A program made the translations under genes and the position numbers. Under the pieces are notes generated by a model. It saw only the letters and a program-made list of their open reading frames with translations, was not told where the DNA came from and did no database searches. Shown one piece after another: positions 55,513 through 64,000 of a stretch of 64,000 bases of DNA. Location of the stretch: positions 434,001 to 498,000 of the forward strand of contig NZ_SNXZ01000005.1 in the NCBI RefSeq assembly GCF_004362825.1, in the 5' to 3' direction. Position 1 is the first letter of the stretch. Each line of letters starts with the position of its first letter. Source of the stretch: Labedaea rhizosphaerae (lineage in GTDB: Bacteria; Actinomycetota; Actinomycetes; Mycobacteriales; Pseudonocardiaceae).

Positions 55513-56577
55513 TCACGGTGGCGGGCCGGCGCGCAGTGCTTCTCGTACGTCGAGCAGGCGCGCGCAGGCTTGCCGCAGCGCCGCGGCCGGGAACCCTTCG
55601 GCCAGCTCAGGGGCGTGTTCCTTGATGGCGGCGGGCAGGCGGATCCGGTCGCCGTCGAGCTCGACGCCGTCCAGCACGCTCATCCGCTGGTTCCACGCCA
55701 CGGCGGTCATCGCGTCGAGCCCGTCGGGCAGGCGGAGCTCGATGCGCCGGTCCCGCACCCGCACCGGGTAACCGCCGGGCAGGCCGAGCGGGCCGGGCAC
55801 GTGGGTGTCTAGGGTCGCGCCTGTGACCAAGGCGTCGAGCAGCCCGGCGGCGGCGTGCCCGCCGATCCCGTTCAGTTCGGCGCGGTCGATGGCCCGCATC
55901 CCGGCGAGCAGGGTGGCGACCTGATCCTGTTCGGTGCCGTCGAGCCAGATACGCGCTTCGTTGGCGGCATCTTCGGGTGCGTGCAGGTGAAGGTGATGGG
56001 CCAAAAGGTGTAACCGCTTTTGGTGCGACTGGCCCAATATCGCGGCCGATATGGTGGAGATGTTGCCAATGCCGCACAGGATGGGATAACCGGCCGCGGC
56101 AAGCACGGGATTGACCGCATCGGGAAAGCACCCATTGACGACAAGGCAATCCGGTGCCACTTTGCGTATTGTTTCGACCACATCGAGCAACGGCACCGCC
56201 TGCAGCGGCAGGGCAATGCCGAAACCGGCGGTCCGCAGCAATTCCGTCCAGGCTGACGGCGCGCCGATCCGCTCCCAGGGCGACTGGTACGACGCGCACT
56301 GGACGAGCACGTCCGGCGCCGATTCCTCAAGCGCAGCAGTCATTGCCGCCCCGTCGGCGAGGTCGACCACCCGGTGGTCGAACTCGACCGGGCATGCGCT
56401 GACCGCCGCTCGCGCGGCAGCCACATAAGCCACCTCGGCGGCTTTGTCCGCGTTCCTGGCAAGAATGATCACTCGTGCCGGGACCGTGAATTCGGTGGCG
56501 ATCGAATAAAGCACCGATCGCGCGAAGGCGCCGCTGCCGACAACGACCACACGAGGAATGGTGGTGCTGTTCACCAT
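55513..56577 (-). CDS. NAD(P)-binding Rossmann-fold oxidoreductase
   Basis: A 354-aa cytoplasmic dehydrogenase-like protein and probably the first gene of the biosynthetic operon. The dinucleotide loop is VVVGSGAFARS near residue 10. A second block (VNGCFPDAVNPVLAAAG) leads into a catalytic domain of unknown specificity. It could be an amino-acid dehydrogenase, saccharopine-reductase-like, or act with the downstream PLP enzyme. The ATG at 56577 has only a weak ribosome site. A 55-bp gap separates it from the PLP-enzyme gene. Confidence 0.75.
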   Translation of the reverse strand: MVNSTTIPRVVVVGSGAFARSVLYSIATEFTVPARVIILARNADKAAEVAYVAAARAAVSACPVEFDHRVVDLADGAAMTAALEESAPDVLVQCASYQSPWERIGAPSAWTELLRTAGFGIALPLQAVPLLDVVETIRKVAPDCLVVNGCFPDAVNPVLAAAGYPILCGIGNISTISAAILGQSHQKRLHLLAHHLHLHAPEDAANEARIWLDGTEQDQVATLLAGMRAIDRAELNGIGGHAAAGLLDALVTGATLDTHVPGPLGLPGGYPVRVRDRRIELRLPDGLDAMTAVAWNQRMSVLDGVELDGDRIRLPAAIKEHAPELAEGFPAAALRQACARLLDVREALRAGPPP

Positions 56578-56722
56578 TCGGACAGGTCGCCATCATGCGC
56601 GGTTCCCACGAGGCGACCCTAGCTCTCGAAGGCCCCAATGGGAAGGCGTATTTGGTTGGAAGGTAACCGACGTCCGATTAGCCCGAATGGTGAGGTACTC
56701 ACCGAACCTCATCCAGTGGTCG
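56578..56722. promoter_or_regulatory. Presumed promoter region of the biosynthetic operon
   Basis: The only sizeable non-coding stretch upstream of the first cluster gene. It contains a perfect inverted repeat GGTGAG-GTA-CTCACC (56689-56703), a possible operator. I could not define convincing -35/-10 elements. The TetR gene ends at its far border and is on the same strand, so read-through from it is also possible. Confidence 0.45.
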
Positions 56723-57331
56723 TCACGACGTGAAGACGGCGGCCACGAAGCGTGCGACGACGTCGGCGGCCTCGGCCGGACGCGTGTCGCCCCGCGCGAG
56801 CTGGAGCAGCAGGCCCTCGACGAGGGCGAGCAACGCGCGCGCGTCGCGGCGCGCACCCGCGGTGGCACGACGAGGTGCGTGCAGCCGGATGGCCGCGGCG
56901 ATCGCCTGGGCGAGCCGGTCGGAGCCGGCGGACAGGCGCGCGGACATCGCCGGGTGCTGCGCGGCCTTGCCGACCACGGCCAGCCAGGCCATCACCTGCA
57001 CCTGCCACACCGACGTCGCGGCACCGTCCGTGGCCCCGGGGATCATGCTCTGCAGGACCCGGCGCACGGTCGACTGGGCGTGGCGCGGGTCGGCGAGCGC
57101 GGTCAGCTGCCCGACGAGCCGGTCGTCGAGGGCGTCGAGCACCCCGGCGACGGCGTGGTCGAGGACGTCGTCCATCCCGTCGAAGTAGTGCTGGACGGAA
57201 CCGAGCGACAGCCCCGCCTCCGCGGCGACCCGGCGCAGGCTCACCGCGGCCCAGCCGTCCTTGTACGCCACGCGCCACAGCGCCGCCGCCACCTCGTCGC
57301 GTCGCTGCCCGGGATCGACGATCTTCGGCAT
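56723..57331 (-). CDS. TetR family transcriptional regulator
   Basis: A 202-aa repressor with the helix-turn-helix at about residues 28-55 (SLRRVAAEAGLSLGSVQHYF) and a TetR_C_6-like ligand domain. It is divergent from a carboxylesterase gene 53 bp away, which is its most likely target. It also lies directly upstream of, and on the same strand as, the biosynthetic operon, so cluster control cannot be excluded. ATG at 57331. Confidence 0.9.
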   Translation of the reverse strand: MPKIVDPGQRRDEVAAALWRVAYKDGWAAVSLRRVAAEAGLSLGSVQHYFDGMDDVLDHAVAGVLDALDDRLVGQLTALADPRHAQSTVRRVLQSMIPGATDGAATSVWQVQVMAWLAVVGKAAQHPAMSARLSAGSDRLAQAIAAAIRLHAPRRATAGARRDARALLALVEGLLLQLARGDTRPAEAADVVARFVAAVFTS

Positions 57332-57384
57332 CGGCCCTCCCGCTTTTTGGTACAGTGACTTATATCAGAGATTTGGGGGTCACG
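57332..57384. promoter_or_regulatory. Divergent TetR/carboxylesterase promoter
   Basis: A short A+T-rich spacer with GTGACTTATATCAGAG in its centre. TTATAT (plus strand) and TATAAG (minus strand) overlap and could be back-to-back -10 elements. GGGGG 5 nt before the esterase ATG is its ribosome site. Binding by the adjacent TetR is inference. Confidence 0.45.
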
Positions 57385-58812
57385 ATGGATGTGGTTGTCC
57401 GTACAGAAGGCGGAGCAGTGCGTGGCGAGGCGCGCGCGGGGTGCTCGACCTTCTTCGCCATCCCTTATGCCGCACCGCTGACGGGCGTCCGCCGGTTCCA
57501 GGCGCCGGTCCCGGCGTCCCGCTGGGACGGGGCACGCGACGCACGGGTGTTCGGTTCCTCGGTGCCGCAACCGTTCCTCTGGCACCCCGGCGACGACCCC
57601 GAGTGCCTCACGGTCAACGTGTGGACCCCCGACGTCACGCGCTCCGGGCTGCCGGTGCTGGTGTGGATCCACGGCGGCGCGTGCCTGGGCGGCACCGCCG
57701 CCACCAACGACTTCGACGGCACGGCCTACGCCGCCGCGGGCATCGTCCTGGTGACGGTGAACTACCGGGTGGGCTACGAGGGTTTCGGCTGGGTCGAGGA
57801 CGCGCCGGGCAACCGCGGCGTGCTCGACCAGCTCGCCGCCCTGCGCTGGGTGCACGACAACATCGCCGCCTTCGGCGGGGACCCGGACGCGGTGACCTTG
57901 ATCGGGCAGTCCGCGGGCGCGTCGTCGATCGTGGGACTGCTCGCAAGCGGTGGCGGGCAAGGGCTTTTCCGGCGGGGCATCGCACAGAGCCCGGGCAAGA
58001 TCTTCGTCCCGGCCGACGAGGCCCGCGCCGTGTCGGCGATGATCACCTCACGGCTCGGTGTCCGCCCGAGCGCCGAGGCCCTGGCCGCGGTGCCGCCCGA
58101 GCAGATCCACGCGGTCCAGATGGCGCCGGTGGCGGTCATGGCGGCCGAACCGGACCGGTGGACGCACCCGAACGCGCCGTACTCGCTGGTCATCGACGAC
58201 GACTTGTTCGACGCCCCACCGTGGAGCCGCACGCACCAGCGGGCCACCGACCGGGAACTCATCTGCGGGTTCACCACCGACGAAGCGCGGATGTTCACCG
58301 TGGACGCGGACTTCTCGACCGCCGATCCCACCGACACCGCACGCGGCTGCGGCCTGGCTCCGAGCGCGGTCCGGGACTACCGGGCCGCGAACCCCGGCAT
58401 CACCGACGAGGACCTGCACGCGCTCATCCTGTCGGATGCCCTGTTCCGCATCCCCGCCTTGTGGTGCGCCGAGGCCGGCGCCGACGCGGGACGCGACACC
58501 TACCTCTACGAGTTCGCGTGGCGCAGCCCGGCCCGCGGCGGTGCGCTGCGGGCCTGCCACGGCCTCGACGTGCCCTTCACCTTCGACACCCCGCACAGCC
58601 CGCTGGCCGCGGGCCTGATCGGCCCGCAGGTCCCGCCGGAGTTCGCCGCACTCTCTACCGCCCTGCGCGATGCCTTCGCCGCGTTCGCCGCGACCGGCGA
58701 TCCCGGCTGGCCACGGTTCGACAGCACCGAGCGGATCCAGCGCACCTGGGCCACCCCACCCGCGCTGGACAAGGACTCGCTGTCGGCGTCGCGGCGGATC
58801 TGGTCGCGTTAA
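57385..58812 (+). CDS. Type B carboxylesterase
   Basis: A 475-aa alpha/beta-hydrolase. The oxyanion region is VLVWIHGGACLGG near residue 90, the nucleophile is the Ser in GQSAGASS near 180, a Glu lies in TTDEARMF near 305, and the catalytic His is in ACHGLDVPF near 395. There is no signal peptide, so it acts in the cytoplasm on small esters. It is divergent from the TetR gene. Its TAA stop overlaps the convergent dehydratase stop in the palindrome TTAA. Confidence 0.92.
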   Translation: MDVVVRTEGGAVRGEARAGCSTFFAIPYAAPLTGVRRFQAPVPASRWDGARDARVFGSSVPQPFLWHPGDDPECLTVNVWTPDVTRSGLPVLVWIHGGACLGGTAATNDFDGTAYAAAGIVLVTVNYRVGYEGFGWVEDAPGNRGVLDQLAALRWVHDNIAAFGGDPDAVTLIGQSAGASSIVGLLASGGGQGLFRRGIAQSPGKIFVPADEARAVSAMITSRLGVRPSAEALAAVPPEQIHAVQMAPVAVMAAEPDRWTHPNAPYSLVIDDDLFDAPPWSRTHQRATDRELICGFTTDEARMFTVDADFSTADPTDTARGCGLAPSAVRDYRAANPGITDEDLHALILSDALFRIPALWCAEAGADAGRDTYLYEFAWRSPARGGALRACHGLDVPFTFDTPHSPLAAGLIGPQVPPEFAALSTALRDAFAAFAATGDPGWPRFDSTERIQRTWATPPALDKDSLSASRRIWSR

Positions 58813-59924
58813 GCGGTCACCTCGTGCGTGGCCACGGTCCACGCGCGCGCCTGGTCGCTGACCGTCACGCCCAGCCCGGGCCGCGCCGACAGGTGCATCC
58901 GGCCGTCGGCGATCTCGAGGTGCTCGTTGAACAGCGGGTCGAACCACTCGAAGTGCTCGACCCACGGCTCCAAGGGGTAGGCCGCCGCCAGGTGCACGTG
59001 GATCTCCCGCGCGAAGTGCGGCGCCAGCTGCAGGTGCGCTCGCTCGGCCGCCGCCATCACCTTCAGGAACTGGGTGATGCCACCGACCCGGGGCGCGTCG
59101 GGCTGCACGATGTCGACCCCGGCGTCGATCAAGGCCATGTGCTCCGCCGCGCTGGCCAGCATCTCGCCGGTCGCGATCGGGGTGTCGAAGGCCCGCGACA
59201 ACGCGGCGTGGCCGTCGAAGTCGTAGGCGTCGAGCGGTTCCTCGATCCACACCAGGTTCATCGGCTCGAACGCGCGGCACATCCGGCGCGCGGTCGGCCG
59301 GTCCCACTGCTGGTTGGCGTCGACCATCAGGGGCACGTCGTCGCCGAGCTTCTCCCGGACCGCCGTCACCCGGGTGAGGTCGACCGACGTCGAAGGCTGG
59401 CCGACCTTGAGCTTGATCCCGCCGATCCCGGCGGCCAGCGACTCCGCCGCCCGCTCCAGGATCGACGACACCGGCGCGTGCAGGAAACCGCCGGAGGTGT
59501 TGTAGCAGCGCACCGAATCCCGGTGCGCGCCGAGCAACTTGGCCAGCGGCAGCCCGGCCCGCTTGGCCTTCATGTCCCACAAGGCGATGTCGAACGCCGC
59601 GATCGCTTGCACCGCAAGGCCGGAGCGACCGACCGAGGCACCGGCCCATGCGAGCTTGTCCCACAACCGCCCGATGTCGCTGGGATCCTCGCCGAGCAGG
59701 GCGGGCGCGATCTCGCACGCGTGCGCGTACTGACCGGGCCCGCCCGCCCGCTTCGAATAGCTGAACCCGAAGCCGCTCGCGCCGCCCGCGTCGGTGACCT
59801 CCGCGAACAGCACGGCGACCTCGGTCATCGGCCGCTGCCGGCCGGTCAGCACCTTGGCGTCGCTGACCGGCACGGACAACGGGAGGGTGACCGACGAGAT
59901 CGTCACCCGCTCGATTCGATCCAT
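58809..59924 (-). CDS. Enolase-superfamily acid-sugar dehydratase (mandelate racemase/MLE type)
   Basis: A 371-aa enzyme with the MR/MLE fold. The acid/base KxK motif is GIKLKVG near residue 165, metal ligands are in DANQQWD, IEEPLD and TGEML, and a His lies in APHFAREIHVH. The operon context (5-dehydro-4-deoxyglucarate dehydratase, sugar porter, polysaccharide lyase) makes galactarate-, glucarate- or related acid-sugar dehydration likely. Its ATG overlaps the sugar porter stop (ATGA). Confidence 0.85.
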   Translation of the reverse strand: MDRIERVTISSVTLPLSVPVSDAKVLTGRQRPMTEVAVLFAEVTDAGGASGFGFSYSKRAGGPGQYAHACEIAPALLGEDPSDIGRLWDKLAWAGASVGRSGLAVQAIAAFDIALWDMKAKRAGLPLAKLLGAHRDSVRCYNTSGGFLHAPVSSILERAAESLAAGIGGIKLKVGQPSTSVDLTRVTAVREKLGDDVPLMVDANQQWDRPTARRMCRAFEPMNLVWIEEPLDAYDFDGHAALSRAFDTPIATGEMLASAAEHMALIDAGVDIVQPDAPRVGGITQFLKVMAAAERAHLQLAPHFAREIHVHLAAAYPLEPWVEHFEWFDPLFNEHLEIADGRMHLSARPGLGVTVSDQARAWTVATHEVTA

Positions 59925-61330
59925 CAGACTTCGGCCTTCGCCCCGATGCCTTTGGACCCGACACCCGTGCGGTTGCGCAGGTCCAGCTCGATCTGCTCGA
60001 GGCTGCGGCCCTTGGTCTCCGGCACCAGCCACTTGGTCAGGCCGAACAGCACCACGTTGACCCCGGCGAAGACGAGCATCGAGCCGCCGAGGCCGAGCGC
60101 GTTCTTGTCCGACATGAGCGGGAAGATCGCGGTGATGAGACCGGTGGACGCCCAGAGCACGACGCTCGCGACGCCCATGCCCGCGGCGCGCTCCCGCAGC
60201 GGGAACACCTCGGCCATCATGACCCACACGACCGCGCCCCAGCCCAGCTCGTAGCCGACCAGGTAGAGGATCATCATGACGAGCATCAGCACGCCCTTGG
60301 TGGTGGTGTCGTCCACGTTGAGCACCACGAGCGCGGCACCGACCAGCGTGACCACCATGATCGCGTTGCCGATCAGCAGCAGCGGCTTGCGGCCCCACCG
60401 GTCCACCACGAAGACCACCCACGCGGTGAACAGGAACTTCGTCACGCCCAGCAGCACACCGGACAGCAGCGCCGCCTGGGTGGCGAAGCCGAGGCCGATC
60501 AGCATGGTCGGGAAGTACGCGTTGACCGCGTTGACGCCGCTGAACTGCTGACCGACGGCCAGCAGGATAGCCACGATCAGCATCGGGCGCACCCACGGCG
60601 CCCACAGGTCGCGCACGCGGCCCTTCTGCTCGGTGTCGAGGCGGATGACCTCGCGGATCTGGGTGATCTCGCCCTCGACGTCGCCCGCGCGGTGGGTGCT
60701 CTGCAGCACCGCGCGTGCTTCCTCCTCGCGGCCGTTCTTCAGCAGCCACCGCGGCGTCTCGGGCAGCAGCATCAGGCCGAAGAAGAGGACCACCGCGGGC
60801 ACGATCGCGCCGGCGAACATCAGCCGCCAGTTCGACGACGAGCCCAGGCCGTAGCTGACCAGGAACGCGATCAGGATGCCCAGCACGATGAAGATCTGGT
60901 TCAGCGCACCCATCGCGCCGCGCCACTTCGCCGGCGCCAGCTCGGCCATGTACGTCGGCACGGTGGACGACGAGAAGCCGATGCCGATGCCGATGACCAG
61001 CCGGAAGATCACCAGCATGGTGAACGACTGGGCCGCCACGGCGCCGATCGTGCCGATCACGACGACCACCGAGGCCACCATGATCGTGCTGCGCCGGCCG
61101 AGCCATTCATTGACCCGCGGGGAGAAGATCGCGCCGAGCACCGCGCCGACCGAGATGCTCGCGGTGATGACCCCCTTGTCCCAGCTGGTGAGCGTCCACA
61201 GCTTGGTGATGAACGGCAGGACCCCGGAGATGACCCCGAGGTCGTAGCCGAACAGGATGCCGCCTAGGGCACCGAAGAAGTACAGCGTTGTTCTGTTGAT
61301 GCTCCGCTTGGGCGGCGCCGCCTGCGTCAT
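59924..61330 (-). CDS. MFS sugar porter
   Basis: A 468-aa 12-helix transporter of the sugar porter family: FGYDLGVISG, RLVIGIGIGFSS, PETPRWLLKNGREEEA, GQQFSGVNAVNAYFP and VPETKGRSLEQIE are all present. It probably imports the sugar acid or oligosaccharide released by the adjacent lyase. ATG at 61330 follows a GAGG site about 10 nt upstream. The gap to the lyase gene is 43 bp. Confidence 0.93.
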   Translation of the reverse strand: MTQAAPPKRSINRTTLYFFGALGGILFGYDLGVISGVLPFITKLWTLTSWDKGVITASISVGAVLGAIFSPRVNEWLGRRSTIMVASVVVVIGTIGAVAAQSFTMLVIFRLVIGIGIGFSSSTVPTYMAELAPAKWRGAMGALNQIFIVLGILIAFLVSYGLGSSSNWRLMFAGAIVPAVVLFFGLMLLPETPRWLLKNGREEEARAVLQSTHRAGDVEGEITQIREVIRLDTEQKGRVRDLWAPWVRPMLIVAILLAVGQQFSGVNAVNAYFPTMLIGLGFATQAALLSGVLLGVTKFLFTAWVVFVVDRWGRKPLLLIGNAIMVVTLVGAALVVLNVDDTTTKGVLMLVMMILYLVGYELGWGAVVWVMMAEVFPLRERAAGMGVASVVLWASTGLITAIFPLMSDKNALGLGGSMLVFAGVNVVLFGLTKWLVPETKGRSLEQIELDLRNRTGVGSKGIGAKAEV

Positions 61331-61373
61331 TGCCGTGTCGCCTCTTCCTGGGACTCGTTGGGATGGGTGGGGG

Positions 61374-63701
61374 TCACCGGCCGAGCAAAACCGTCTGGGT
61401 GGCACCGCAGGTGCCGGCCAGCGGGACGGACACGGTGTGCCCGCGCACGCTCACCCGGACGGAGTCCTGGAGCTGGGTGGGATCGGCGATGTCGAGCCGT
61501 CTTCCGCCGTGCTCGTACGACAGGGCGATCGACGCCGGCCCGGACACCGAGACGCCGTCGACGGAGCCCGCCGCGAAGAAGTTGGCGAGCAGCGTGCCGT
61601 CCGGCAGCCGGAACGCTTGCACCGCCGGGGTGTTGGCCCGGATCAGGCCTAATTGGACTATTGCCGTGTCCACAACAGACGCTGCCGGGAGCACGGCGTA
61701 GGCGTAGCTCTCGTTCGTCGGCCGCACGCCGTGGTCGATGAGCAGCTTCTGGTAACGGCGCGTGTAGGGCACGGTGGTGCCCTTGGTGTTCGCGCCGGTG
61801 TCGACGTCGCGCCACGCACCCGTGCGGTCCTCGCGGACGGCCACGACGTCGGCGTGGTCGAGCACGCGGTAGCCGCCGACCCCGTCGAGGTGCAGCCATC
61901 GCTTGCGCCGCAACGTACCCGTGGCCGCGACCGGGAAGCCGTCGGCCCGCAGGGTCGGGTTGCCGTCCTCGCCGAGGTTGCGGTTCTCGATGGTCGTGCG
62001 CACGCGTTCGCCGGACGCGTCGGTGATCCCGGCGCCCAGGCAGACGATGCCGTGCGGGGTGAAGAACCACGACTTCTTGGCCGACAGCGTGCCGTCCGCC
62101 GACACGAAGTCCAGGGCGTACGCGCCGTGCCGGTCGTCGTGGCGGACGCCGCCGCTGTGCGGGGTCGCGCCCATCGGCGTGGCCGCGAGCGGACCCGGGT
62201 CACCGGTCTTCGTCGTGGTTCCCGGCAACAGCAACGGATCCACGGTCGGCCAGTACGCGTTGGAGTAGTGCCCGCGTGCGTTGGCGAGGAAGGTGTAGAG
62301 CACGCCGTCGCCGGTGTACCAGCCGTGCAGGTTCATCCCGTTGATCGACTCGTAGCGGGAGATCCTGGTCGAGCCCAGCCCCAGCGAGCTCGACCAGTCC
62401 TGCGTCGTGTGCACCATCCGGTCCTGCTGGCCGAACACCCGGTGCGTGGCCACGGTCGGCGTGCGCCGCGGCTTGGCGGCCAGGAGTTCTTGTGCCAACT
62501 CGATTCCGGGCGTGGCGACGAGATCCGGGCCGGGCGCGAACCGCTCCGGGTCGGGGATCTCGAAGTAGGACGCGTAGGTGCCTTCGCCGATCCACTTGGC
62601 CACCAGGCCGCTCAACTCGGCCTTGCGGTCGCCGGTCGCGGTGCGGGCCAGCACGGTGGTGGCGACGGTGAGCTGGTGCCCGATGTCGTGCCCGGTTTCG
62701 CCTTGGCGCGACAGCATGCGACCGCGCACCGGTTCCATGAGCGCGCCGCCGACGACGAACGGGGCGAACGTGTCCGGCACCAGCGCGTGGACCTGGTCCT
62801 TGCGCTCGGCCGGGAACGCGAAGCTGGTGCCCTCGGTAACGTGGATGGCGCCGGCCAGCGCGGTGAGCAGGACAATTCCGTAGTGGCCGGGGTACGGGAT
62901 GGTGCCGTGCTGGAGGAACGAGCCGTCGGTGTGGAACCCGTCGCCCGCGGCCTTGTCGAGCTTGGCCAGGACGCTGTCCTTGCCGCCGCCCTCGACGTCG
63001 GTGATCGCGTCGATGCCCTTCTGGATCCACGCCGCGTCACCGGTGAGCGCGCCGGCCACGATGGAGATCAGCGCCTTGTCGGCCCGGTTCGCGCCGGTCT
63101 CGACGGTGCCCGGGTTGTTGGCCCGGCGGTTCGGGTCGCCGACGAACCGCTTGATGGGGCGTACGAAGCGCTGCAGGTCGGCGGGATCGAGCTGGTCGGC
63201 GACGGTGACGAGCGTGTGCAGCAGGTAGTACGGGATGCCGATCTCATAGGTGTACCAATTGCCGAGCTCGGCGGTGTTCTCGTTGTACTGGTTGGCGTAC
63301 AACAGTTCCAGGGCTTGCTTGACCCTTTGCAGGACGGCTGGGTCGCCGCCGAGCTGCGCACCAGTCGTGCCCCAGTCGACCGCGATCGCCCGCAGCCGCC
63401 CGTACATCGAGGTGGTGTAGTCGCTGCCCGGGCCGAACGGCAGGTCCGTCCACAGTGGCCCATCGAGGGACATGGTGTCGTTGTAGGACTTGGCGACCCG
63501 GCCGAGGTTGCGCAACGCCGCGGTCCGCTCGGGCGACGGCCGGTCGATGCCGACCTGCAGCTGCCGGTAGCCGGCGACGATCTTGGCGAAGTCGTCGGGT
63601 CCGGGTGCCGCCGCGGCCGCCACTGCTGCTGTCTGCACCGAGATCCCGGTCAGCACCGCGGCCGCGGCACCGCCACGTAACACCGTCCTGCGGTTGATCA
63701 T
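61374..63701 (-). CDS. Secreted polysaccharide lyase family 8 (hyaluronate/chondroitin/xanthan lyase type)
   Basis: A 775-aa enzyme exported by the Tat system (signal NRRTVLRGGAAAA, cleavage near residue 32). The N-terminal alpha-toroid holds the catalytic region with NWYTYEIGIP and FHTDGSFLQHGTIPYPGHYG (His and Tyr), followed by RGRMLSRQ. The beta-sandwich domains come after about residue 390. PL8 enzymes cleave uronic-acid-containing polysaccharides by beta-elimination. Its ATG overlaps the stop of the 5-dehydro-4-deoxyglucarate dehydratase gene (ATGA). The exact polymer is not predictable. Confidence 0.9.
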   Translation of the reverse strand: MINRRTVLRGGAAAAVLTGISVQTAAVAAAAAPGPDDFAKIVAGYRQLQVGIDRPSPERTAALRNLGRVAKSYNDTMSLDGPLWTDLPFGPGSDYTTSMYGRLRAIAVDWGTTGAQLGGDPAVLQRVKQALELLYANQYNENTAELGNWYTYEIGIPYYLLHTLVTVADQLDPADLQRFVRPIKRFVGDPNRRANNPGTVETGANRADKALISIVAGALTGDAAWIQKGIDAITDVEGGGKDSVLAKLDKAAGDGFHTDGSFLQHGTIPYPGHYGIVLLTALAGAIHVTEGTSFAFPAERKDQVHALVPDTFAPFVVGGALMEPVRGRMLSRQGETGHDIGHQLTVATTVLARTATGDRKAELSGLVAKWIGEGTYASYFEIPDPERFAPGPDLVATPGIELAQELLAAKPRRTPTVATHRVFGQQDRMVHTTQDWSSSLGLGSTRISRYESINGMNLHGWYTGDGVLYTFLANARGHYSNAYWPTVDPLLLPGTTTKTGDPGPLAATPMGATPHSGGVRHDDRHGAYALDFVSADGTLSAKKSWFFTPHGIVCLGAGITDASGERVRTTIENRNLGEDGNPTLRADGFPVAATGTLRRKRWLHLDGVGGYRVLDHADVVAVREDRTGAWRDVDTGANTKGTTVPYTRRYQKLLIDHGVRPTNESYAYAVLPAASVVDTAIVQLGLIRANTPAVQAFRLPDGTLLANFFAAGSVDGVSVSGPASIALSYEHGGRRLDIADPTQLQDSVRVSVRGHTVSVPLAGTCGATQTVLLGR

Positions 63702-64000
63702 GACGGTAGATCCTCCAATGCGGCGTGGCCGTCGTCGACGATGCGGGCGAGCCGGTCGAGCTGGTCCGGGGTCGGCTCGGCCAGCGGTGGCCGGACCGGG
63801 CCGACCTTGTCGCCACGCAGCCGCGCGGCCGCCTTGACCAGCGAGACGGCGAACCCCGGCGACTCATCGCGCAGGGCGACCAGCGGCAGGTAGAACCCGG
63901 ACAGCAGGGCCTGCGCCGTGTCGTGGTCGTTTTCGGTGATGGCACGGTGGAACCGGTGCGCGATGGCCGGGGCGAAGCAGTGCACGGCCGAGGAGTACCG
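63698..64000 (-). CDS. 5-dehydro-4-deoxyglucarate dehydratase (DapA family), C-terminal part
   Basis: The window edge cuts off the N-terminal part; 100 codons are visible. The edge begins with YSSAVHCFAP, the block after the barrel strand that typifies 5-dehydro-4-deoxyglucarate dehydratases (GVPTYSSAV...). It is followed by helices with LVALRDESPGFAVSLVKAAARLRG. The enzyme converts 5-dehydro-4-deoxyglucarate to 2-oxoglutarate semialdehyde, CO2 and water, the step after glucarate or galactarate dehydratase. It is the first visible gene of the operon and couples to the lyase gene by ATGA. Confidence 0.8.
   Translation of the reverse strand, partial: RYSSAVHCFAPAIAHRFHRAITENDHDTAQALLSGFYLPLVALRDESPGFAVSLVKAAARLRGDKVGPVRPPLAEPTPDQLDRLARIVDDGHAALEDLPS

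Overview
The window is high-GC actinobacterial DNA with GTG/TTG starts and actinomycete-type families (Rpf, DUF3140, MbtH, many TetR regulators). The gene content fits a secondary-metabolite-rich actinomycete, most likely of the Pseudonocardiales (Amycolatopsis/Lentzea-like). The genus is an inference. I see no tRNA, rRNA, CRISPR array or insertion sequence.

Left flank (1-22.8 kb) is ordinary chromosome: a TetR-controlled ABC exporter with two palindromic operators, a phosphate (Pit) transporter with its PhoU-like partner, an M28 membrane peptidase, MsrA, a resuscitation-promoting factor, an unusual CDP-alcohol transferase/sulfatase-type fusion, a BBE-type FAD oxidase, a ureohydrolase, a MarR/MFS divergent pair, a glycosidase/TetR divergent pair with a clear operator, an NAD kinase, and a DyP peroxidase with an encapsulin-targeting tail.

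Centre (22.9-56.6 kb) is one long minus-strand biosynthetic operon, read from 56.6 kb down to 22.9 kb. In transcription order: a Rossmann-fold dehydrogenase and a PLP fold-II-like enzyme (probable building-block supply); a stand-alone A-PCP; a stand-alone ketosynthase that has lost both catalytic histidines and its AT; a 30-codon ORF; two short LanB-type proteins without an elimination domain; an A-PCP-C-PCP NRPS; a KS-AT-KR-DH-ACP PKS; MbtH; a C-A-PCP NRPS ending in half an epimerase; a fused acyl-CoA dehydrogenase; an MFS exporter; a C-(broken A/C)-A-PCP-C NRPS; and a heme-oxygenase-like diiron oxidase. Most junctions overlap by four bases (ATGA, GTGA or TTGA), so it is a translationally coupled operon. 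No thioesterase is present. The most striking feature is the coupling of the 30-codon ORF to two LanB-like, tRNA-dependent-type enzymes of the size of peptide aminoacyl-tRNA ligases (PEARLs). This suggests a hybrid ribosomal-scaffold/NRPS-PKS pathway.

Right flank (56.7-64 kb) holds a TetR/carboxylesterase divergent pair, then a minus-strand acid-sugar operon running off the edge: 5-dehydro-4-deoxyglucarate dehydratase, a Tat-exported family-8 polysaccharide lyase, a sugar porter and an enolase-superfamily acid-sugar dehydratase.
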